Part shown: in pieces, positions 58,288-64,000 of the stretch
How the letters are laid out: each line of letters opens with the position of its first letter
Numbering within the stretch: position 1 is the first letter of the stretch
Assembly (NCBI GenBank): GCA_027315185.1
Contig: DAHUYO010000005.1
Location: 26,552-90,551 of the forward strand
From: Acidobacteriota bacterium
GTDB lineage: Bacteria; Acidobacteriota; Terriglobia; Terriglobales; SCQP01
Reading direction: 5' to 3'
Length of the DNA stretch: 64,000 nt
Made by a program: the position numbers and the translations under genes
The notes under the pieces: model-generated
Seen by the model: only the letters and a program-made list of their open reading frames with translations
The model's database searches: none
What the model was told of the DNA's origin: nothing

Positions 58288-60249
58288 ATGGCGGGAGCGG
58301 GTCTTTACGGGGAGCGATACGACGTGGCCGTGGTAGGCGGCGGACACGCCGGATGCGAGGCGGCGGTGGCGGCGGCGCGGATGGGTTTGCGCACCGCGCT
58401 GTTCACGCTGAACCTGGACCTGATCGCGCAAATGTCCTGCAATCCGGCGATTGGCGGCATCGCCAAGGGGCACCTGGTGCGGGAAGTGGACGCACTGGGC
58501 GGCGTGATGGGGCAAGTGGCGGATGACACCGGCATCCAGTTCCGGCTGCTCAACACCAGCCGCGGCCCGGCGGTATGGTCGCCACGGGCGCAAGCGGACA
58601 AGAAGCAGTACCGGATTCGCATGCGCCAAGTGCTGGAGGCCGAGCCCAACCTGCACATTCGCCAAGCGGAGGTGGTGGACATCGTCACCGAGCCGGCCGA
58701 CGGCGACGGACGGCGGCGGGCGACCGGAGTGCTGCTGCGGGATGGGCGCCGGATTACGACGCAGGCGGTGGTCATCACCACGGGAACATTCCTGAACGGG
58801 CTGATTCACGTCGGCGAAACGACCTATCCGGCGGGACGCAGCGGCGAGCCCGCGGCGCACCATTTGGGCGAGGCGTTGAAGCGGCTGGGCTTTGCTTGCG
58901 GGCGGCTGAAGACGGGAACGCCGCCGCGGCTGGATGGACGCAGCATTGACTGGGGCCAATTCCAACCGCAACCGGGAGATTCCGAGCCCACGCCGTTCTC
59001 ATTTTTGACCCGCCGCATCACCCGCCCGCAGGTGCAGTGCCATATCGCCTACAGCAATTTGGAGACGGCGCGGATCATTCGCGAGAACCTGCACCGCAGC
59101 CCGCTATATTCCGGGCAGATCGCCGGCGTGGGGCCGCGGTATTGCCCCAGCTTCGAGGACAAGATCGTCAAGTTTCCGGAAAAGGACCGGCACCAGATTT
59201 TCTTGGAGCCGGAAGGGTTGGACACGAACGAAATCTACGTCAACGGCTTTTCGACTTCCATGCCGCTGGACGTCCAGGCGGCGATGCTGGCGTCCATTCC
59301 CGGGTTGGAACGGGCGGAGATGCTGCGGCCCGGTTACGCCATTGAATATGACTTCGTGCAGCCGACGGAACTGGGGCCGACGCTGGAAACCAAAGCCGTC
59401 GCGGGACTGTTTTTGGCCGGGCAGATCAACGGCACCACGGGATATGAAGAGGCGGCATGCCAAGGGCAGATTGCGGGCATCAACGCGGCGCTGGCGGTCC
59501 GGGGCGAGGAAGCGCTGGTATTGAGCCGCACCGAAGCCTATGCGGGGATTTTGGTGGACGATTTGATCGCCCGCGGGGCGGATGAACCCTATCGCATGTT
59601 CACCTCGCGGGCGGAGTTTCGGCTACATCTGCGCATGGACAATGCCGACCGGCGCTTGACCCCGCTGGGACGGCGGGTGGGCCTGGTCAGCGCGGAGCGA
59701 TGGGCGGTGTTTTGCGCCAAGCGGGAGCGGATCGAAACGCTGGCGGCGTTTTTCGCGGAGCACCGGCCGGACCCGAAAACGCCGGCGGGGGCGGCGGTGC
59801 ATGCCAAGGCGGGTGGGCCGTTGCCCGACCGGCCCACGGCGGAACAATTGCTGCGGCGGCCGGAACTGCGGTTTAGCGACTTTCTGCCGCTGTTAGAAGA
59901 GCATTTGCCCGGACTGTTGGCGGCGCAGTGGGAAGCGGACCCGGCGCGATGGGAACAGCAGGCGGTGGAAACCGAGATCAAATTCGCCGGCTACCTAGCG
60001 CAGCAACGGCGGGAGATGGAACGGGTGCGAAAGGCGGAGGGGCAAGCGATTCCGGCTGGCTTCGACTACACCGCGATCTCGGGGCTGTCGCGGGAAATGA
60101 AGGAGAAGTTGACCCGCGTGCGGCCGTTGACCTTGGCGCAGGCGGCGCACATTCCCGGGGTGACGGCGGCGGCGGTGTCCCTGCTGCATGTCCTGATCGA
60201 AGCGCAGGGGCGGTCGCGAGCACGGAGCGGGGAACAACTACACGCGTAG
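58288..60249 (+). CDS. mnmG: tRNA uridine 5-carboxymethylaminomethyl modification enzyme MnmG
   Basis: 653-aa FAD enzyme that with MnmE modifies U34 of tRNAs. FAD-binding [42 protein letters not shown]; the conserved [18 protein letters not shown] and [51 protein letters not shown]; and the C-terminal tRNA-binding helical domain ([18 protein letters not shown]). Length is normal. The start at [12 protein letters not shown] is set by the -10 box. No rsmG or parA behind it, unlike many bacteria. Confidence 0.96.
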   Translation: MAGAGLYGERYDVAVVGGGHAGCEAAVAAARMGLRTALFTLNLDLIAQMSCNPAIGGIAKGHLVREVDALGGVMGQVADDTGIQFRLLNTSRGPAVWSPRAQADKKQYRIRMRQVLEAEPNLHIRQAEVVDIVTEPADGDGRRRATGVLLRDGRRITTQAVVITTGTFLNGLIHVGETTYPAGRSGEPAAHHLGEALKRLGFACGRLKTGTPPRLDGRSIDWGQFQPQPGDSEPTPFSFLTRRITRPQVQCHIAYSNLETARIIRENLHRSPLYSGQIAGVGPRYCPSFEDKIVKFPEKDRHQIFLEPEGLDTNEIYVNGFSTSMPLDVQAAMLASIPGLERAEMLRPGYAIEYDFVQPTELGPTLETKAVAGLFLAGQINGTTGYEEAACQGQIAGINAALAVRGEEALVLSRTEAYAGILVDDLIARGADEPYRMFTSRAEFRLHLRMDNADRRLTPLGRRVGLVSAERWAVFCAKRERIETLAAFFAEHRPDPKTPAGAAVHAKAGGPLPDRPTAEQLLRRPELRFSDFLPLLEEHLPGLLAAQWEADPARWEQQAVETEIKFAGYLAQQRREMERVRKAEGQAIPAGFDYTAISGLSREMKEKLTRVRPLTLAQAAHIPGVTAAAVSLLHVLIEAQGRSRARSGEQLHA

Positions 60250-60261
60250 GAGGCGATGACC

Positions 60262-60975
60262 ATGGAAGCGACCGGTTCAACTACTACTGTAAAGTTAACC
60301 GTTTCCGATGACGGCGAGATGGCGGCATTCGTGGCCCGGCCGGCGGGCACGCCGCGGGGCGGGTTACTGGTGTTCCAGGAGGCGTTTGGCGTCAACGCCC
60401 ACATTCGCGATGTGGCCCAGCGCTGGGCGGCGGAGGGGTACACGGCGATCGCGCCGGAGCTGTTCCACCGGAGCGGGCCGGGCTTCGAGGGCAAATACGA
60501 CGATTTTCCGGCGGTGATGGGGCATATGAAACGGCTCACGCGGGAGGGTTTGGTGGCGGATATCCGGGCGGCGCACGGCTGGCTGGAGAAGGAGGGCCGG
60601 ATCGGGGGCGCGGCCAAGGACCGCATTGGGGCGATCGGGTTTTGCATGGGCGGCCGGGTGGCGATGTGGGCGGCAACGGCCGTGCCGTTAGCGGCGGCGG
60701 TCAGCTATTACGGCGCGGGATTTCCGGCGGAAAAGGCTGCGGAGGTGAAGGCGCCGCTGATGCTGTACTGGGGCGGGCTGGACAAGCACATCACGCCGGA
60801 GATTCGGCGCGGACTGGTGGATGCGTTGACGGCGGCGGGCAAGGAGTTCAGTTCCACGGTGTTTTCGCAAGCCGACCATGGCTTCAACTGCGACCAGCGC
60901 GCCAGCTTCAACCCCGAGGCGTCGGCGCTGGCGGGGGCAATGACGCGGGCGTTCTTCGAGCGGCACATTCGCTAG
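60262..60975 (+). CDS. Dienelactone hydrolase family protein
   Basis: 237 aa alpha/beta hydrolase. Catalytic cysteine in GAIGFCMGGRVA, aspartate in YWGGLDKHI and histidine in ADHGFNCDQR; VVFQEAFGVN-like LVFQEAFGVNAHIRDVAQRWAAEGY is the DLH signature. Family members open lactone rings or cleave small esters. GGAGG lies 8 nt before the ATG at 60262 and only 2 nt before the ATG at 60256, so 60262 is preferred. It lies 12 nt after mnmG and is probably on the same transcript. Confidence 0.92.
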   Translation: MEATGSTTTVKLTVSDDGEMAAFVARPAGTPRGGLLVFQEAFGVNAHIRDVAQRWAAEGYTAIAPELFHRSGPGFEGKYDDFPAVMGHMKRLTREGLVADIRAAHGWLEKEGRIGGAAKDRIGAIGFCMGGRVAMWAATAVPLAAAVSYYGAGFPAEKAAEVKAPLMLYWGGLDKHITPEIRRGLVDALTAAGKEFSSTVFSQADHGFNCDQRASFNPEASALAGAMTRAFFERHIR

Positions 60976-61630
60976 CGGTGCGGCGGGCCGGCGGCGGCTT
61001 CGCTGGGCAGCCGGGGACGGCTACCCTACTGGTGCGCTCGGCGCGAAGAAAGTGGGATAGGCGTCCTCGCCCGTCCGCGTTTTGGCAGCCGGGGACGCCG
61101 GCTTCGCCGGGCAGCCGGGGACGGCGGCTTTGCCGGGCAGCCGGGGACGGCTACCCTACTGTTACGCTCGGGGCGAAGAAAGTGGGATGGGCGTCCTCGC
61201 CTGTCCGCCCACGCCGCCCCGTGGAATCGGTTCATTCATTCGGCCGCGCGTCATCGCACCACAATTGGCCGCCGCTCTCCCGCCGCGGCCAGGCGCATCG
61301 CGGCCGGCTCAGCCGCCAGCGGTGAAGCTGGCGGGGGAAGGTACCCGCCGAAGCGAGCCAGAGCCGGCCAGCCGTGAATATAACAGAAGACTAGGTTGGC
61401 GAGTTAGTACTGCAGGTGTTTCGGGCCCGGCCGGACGCGCACCTTCCGAGGCGGGCGCCGGAGCGACGGGGACGTGGACCGCAGCTCTGCCGCCAGGGCG
61501 CGCTGCTTACGCGGCAGCGCGGGTGCGGCAGCCGAGGCGAGCGGGGCGGGCGGGCTACGGCCTGCCGCCGGACCCTTGCGAGCGCGGCCGGCAGGACGCC
61601 GGCGCTCCCGGATTGGGCGATGCTAGGCGG
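60976..61630. repeat. 655-nt intergenic region with long direct repeats
   Basis: Two ~71-nt direct repeats (61008-61078 and 61138-61208) differ at only a few positions. Between them lie two shorter units beginning GCAGCCGGGGACG (61085-61110 and 61111-61136). All begin with the family B core. A family C unit lies at 61586-61610. The rest is GC-rich with one small AT patch near 61375-61400. No coding frame is convincing; the track ORFs here are extensions of the MFS frame. Confidence 0.75.
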
Positions 61631-62983
61631 ATGGCGCCACGACAGCCCGAACCATCCGCTCCTCCGAACACCACCCACGCCGCCAGTCGGCCGAGCCGGC
61701 GGGCGCTGCTGGCCGGGGCGATCGGCAACATTTTGGAGTGGTACGACTTCGGACTGTATGGGTTGTTGGCGCCGGTGTTGGCGCACTTGTTTTTTCCCGG
61801 CCAAAGCCATCTGGCGGCGCTGCTGGAGGTTTACGGCGGGTTCGCGGCAGGGTTTGCCATGCGCCCGTTGGGGGCGGTGGTGCTGGGCCGCTGGGGCGAC
61901 CGGATCGGGCGGCGGTTCGTGCTGGTGGTCTCGGTGGCGCTGATGGGCGCGGCGACGGTGGCCATCGGCGTGTTGCCCAGTTATGCGGTCATCGGCTTGT
62001 GGGCGCCGGTGCTGCTGATCGTGATCCGGCTGTTCCAGGGTTTTTCCGTCGGCGGGGAGTTCGTCGGCTCGGTGACCTATCTGGTGGAGGTGGCCGAACC
62101 GGGGCGGCGGGGGCTGACCGGCAGCCTGGCGAATATCGGCTCGACGGTCGGGATGCTGCTGGCGGCGGGGGCGGCGGCGGTGGCGGCGGCTTGGGCCGGG
62201 CCGAGTTTATTAGAAAGCTGGGCATGGCGGGCGCCGTTTTTGGCGGGCGGCATATTGGCGCTGGCGGGATACCTGCTGCGACGGCAATTGCCGGAACCGG
62301 AACGGCGCAGCGGCGAGCGTCCCGCGGCGCAGGCCAAGCCGGTCGCGGAGATAGGCGGCGCAAGGCGGCGGCAGGCGCCGCTGGGACAGGCGCTGCGCGA
62401 GGCGCCGCGGCTGATGCTGCTGATCACGCTGTTCACCAGCGGCTATGGCATCGCCGACTATTTGACAATGGTGTTCCTGCCCACCTTCGCCCATACCTGG
62501 GGCCATTTCCCGCTGGCGGAGGTGTTGCGCATCAATACCGTCGGGCAGGCGGTGGCGCTGGCGGTGGTGCCGCTGGCGGGGTGGATCTCAGACCGCTTCT
62601 TGCGGCGGGGCAAGCTGCTGACGCTGGCGTTCGCCGGCGTGGCGGTCTTCGCGTGGGAAGGCTTTGCCCTGGCGCGGCAGGGGAGCAGCGGAGGGCTATG
62701 GCTGGCGCAGTTGGGATTCGCCGCCCTGTTCGCGCTGATGATGGGAACCGCGCCGGCGATGCTGGCGGAGCAATTTCCACCGGAGTATCGCGTGACCGGA
62801 CATGCGGTGGCATTCAACGTGGGCATCGGCATGGCGGGAGGAACGGCGCCGCTGGTGGCGCTGGCGCTGATCCACGCAAGCGGAAACCCGATGATGGCGG
62901 CGGGGTATTTGATCTTCGCCGCGGTGCTGGCGGCGGTGACGGTGGGGTTGTTGCCCGACCGCAGCCGGGATTCCCTGCTCTAG
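61631..62983 (+). CDS. MFS transporter of the metabolite:proton symporter (MHS) type
   Basis: 450 aa, about 12 membrane segments. The start AIGNILEWYDFGLYGLLAPVLAHLFFP is the hallmark of the MHS group (KgtP, ProP, ShiA). The MFS motif GRWGDRIGRRFVLVVSV, IRLFQGFSVGGEFVGSVTYLVE and the second-half PLAGWISDRFLRRGKLL follow. Substrates of the group are carboxylates, betaines and similar metabolites; none can be assigned here. The start at 61631 is where the family homology begins after a 27-residue tail. Confidence 0.92.
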   Translation: MAPRQPEPSAPPNTTHAASRPSRRALLAGAIGNILEWYDFGLYGLLAPVLAHLFFPGQSHLAALLEVYGGFAAGFAMRPLGAVVLGRWGDRIGRRFVLVVSVALMGAATVAIGVLPSYAVIGLWAPVLLIVIRLFQGFSVGGEFVGSVTYLVEVAEPGRRGLTGSLANIGSTVGMLLAAGAAAVAAAWAGPSLLESWAWRAPFLAGGILALAGYLLRRQLPEPERRSGERPAAQAKPVAEIGGARRRQAPLGQALREAPRLMLLITLFTSGYGIADYLTMVFLPTFAHTWGHFPLAEVLRINTVGQAVALAVVPLAGWISDRFLRRGKLLTLAFAGVAVFAWEGFALARQGSSGGLWLAQLGFAALFALMMGTAPAMLAEQFPPEYRVTGHAVAFNVGIGMAGGTAPLVALALIHASGNPMMAAGYLIFAAVLAAVTVGLLPDRSRDSLL

Positions 62984-63392
62984 ACGGGGCGATAAGCGGC
63001 GCAGGGCTTTGTTCTCGGCGGCTTGGGCCGGATCGGGTAAATCCCTGTACTCCTCCCGGCCCGCGCCGCCTGCGGCCTCGCCCTGCTTGCCTCTCGCCCC
63101 GCTCCAACCCCGTGCGGTGCGCCCAGCGGTGGATAGCGGAGCTAATGCCGGCGGGGCGATAACACGTCGCACCGCGTCGTTGGACGTCCTTTACGCCTAT
63201 GCTGCGCTGCGGCTTCGTTTGGCGCCTGATGGCTGCAAGGAACCGCCTCGGCGCGTCGCCAGGTCTCCGTGATCCGCGCAGCGCGGCGGCTTGGAAATCG
63301 CGTCCTTACCACGCGTGGACGCTGGGACGGGGTGGGCCCCCAAGAACCCAAGCGGCGCGCAGCCCACTCCCTGTGCGCCGCCGGGCGGGAGT
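62984..63392. other. 409-nt intergenic region
   Basis: It contains the second family F repeat (about 63074-63145). The short plus-strand ORFs in the track show no protein-like composition. Both flanking genes end here (convergent), so no promoter is expected. Nothing else is recognisable. Confidence 0.5.
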
Positions 63393-64000
63393 TTAGCCCT
63401 CGGCGAAGATGCCGGCGCCAGTCGCCGAGTGGCCATGTTGCGCCACCACCAGATCGTTTTTCACGCCGAAGATGCCGGGCAGCCGCGCGATCGCCATGTA
63501 AGCGAGCTGCCGGTCCATGGCACTCTCCACGACCCCGTGCAGCGTCACGCGATCGTCATTGACGACGATGCGAATGGTGTGCGCCGGGTTCATGGCGTAA
63601 CGCGCCAGCACGGCATTGCGATAGATGGCCCGCGCGGCATCGAAGCGGACGTCGTTGCCGATCAAGGATTGCAGGCGAATATGGTCCACCAGCCCGCGCA
63701 CGCCCTTGGTGTTCTCGACGATATTCAGCGCGGCCCAGCGGCTGTTCGGATCCCAGGCGCTGCCGCTGACCGTAACCACGCCATGGTGCACATGGACGGC
63801 GAAGAAGTTGAAGATCTGGCCCCAATCCAGACGGCTGTAGATCAGCCGCTGCGCGATCTTTGCGCGCAGGACGGCGTCGGACACATAAGGCGCGTTGACC
63901 GCCACGCGGTTGACCAGGCGCCGCCCCGCGGCGACCTTCTGGGCCCAGTGCTGGGCCTGGAGCTCGGAGCGCAGGTCGCGCACGGATCCGGTCAAGACCA
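63393..64000 (-). CDS. BON-domain protein, N-terminus beyond the window
   Basis: At least 200 residues. Three BON domains can be followed: a partial first (VLTGSVRDLRSELQAQ...LVNRVAVNAP), a second (LIYSRLDWGQIFNFFAVHVHHGVVTVSGSAWDPNSRW...VRGLVDHI) and a third (AIYRNAVLARYAMNPAHTIRIVVNDDRVTLHGVVESAMDRQLAYMAIARLPGIFGVKNDLVV). BON domains bind membranes or cell-envelope polymers, as in OsmY. The track ATG at 63995 cuts the first domain and the frame is open to the window edge, so the true start lies outside. Confidence 0.88.
   Translation of the reverse strand, partial: VLTGSVRDLRSELQAQHWAQKVAAGRRLVNRVAVNAPYVSDAVLRAKIAQRLIYSRLDWGQIFNFFAVHVHHGVVTVSGSAWDPNSRWAALNIVENTKGVRGLVDHIRLQSLIGNDVRFDAARAIYRNAVLARYAMNPAHTIRIVVNDDRVTLHGVVESAMDRQLAYMAIARLPGIFGVKNDLVVAQHGHSATGAGIFAEG

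Overview
The window is about 70% GC, gene-dense, and carries no rRNA, no tRNA and no recognisable insertion sequence. Gene content points to an Acidobacteriota chromosome. The pointers are a CRTAC1-type FG-GAP/ASPIC protein, a DUF4252 protein behind an ECF sigma factor, secreted and cell-surface families that I know mainly from acidobacteria (23397-25025), stand-alone housekeeping genes instead of large operons, and intergenic gaps packed with short GC-rich palindromic repeats. The phylum call is inference from these families, not from a marker gene.

Layout. 1-5.2 kb: a tiny structured locus with an extraordinary 16-nt Shine-Dalgarno (SD) sequence, two unrecognised proteins, and a 640-aa protein built of ~22-residue repeats. 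5.2-10.5 kb: ECF sigma/zinc anti-sigma/membrane-protein operon, a three-domain acyl-ACP synthetase/acyltransferase fusion, and a DoxX protein. 10.5-16.6 kb: pyruvate dehydrogenase E1 alpha/beta, a CocE-like hydrolase, and a second ECF operon ending in a DUF4252 protein. 16.8-23.3 kb: DUF697-like protein, lipoprotein PPIase, MarR regulator, RibBA with a degenerate RibA half, trehalose synthesis (otsA-otsB). 23.4-26.5 kb: a frameshifted lineage-specific protein, an atypical Cys-containing protein, citrate synthase. 26.7-32.6 kb: XerC, SuhB, metallophosphoesterase, GH29 fucosidase, GmhA. 32.7-34.6 kb: a small defence patch with a MntA/HepT pair, a HEPN protein of the TIGR02391 type, and the amputated C-terminus of a restriction enzyme. 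34.7-41.2 kb: glycosyltransferase, DedA, MBL hydrolase, membrane protein, two tandem paralogues, CDF transporter. 41.4-44.6 kb: leuA-cupin-(vapB-dead vapC)-leuB. 44.8-49.3 kb: coaX, birA, nadC, aldo/keto reductase, ROK kinase. 49.4-55.3 kb: CRTAC1 protein, ABC-F ATPase, KDG kinase-KDPG aldolase. 55.4-61 kb: queA, GDPD, two small unknowns, mnmG, dienelactone hydrolase. 61.6-64 kb: an MFS transporter and a BON-domain protein running off the edge.

The strongest window-wide signal is in initiation. About twenty genes have a TANNNT box ending only 5-8 nt (twice 10-11 nt) before the start codon, with no SD. This is the arrangement expected of leaderless mRNAs. Genes inside operons instead use ATGA/GTGA overlaps or an SD.

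Metabolically the window covers pieces of central carbon metabolism (PDH E1, citrate synthase, the lower Entner-Doudoroff steps), leucine, riboflavin, NAD, CoA and biotin-protein chemistry, trehalose, lipid acylation and tRNA modification. Decayed elements are a frameshifted surface-family gene, a vapC killed twice, a truncated restriction enzyme and a RibA domain without its GTP-binding loop.
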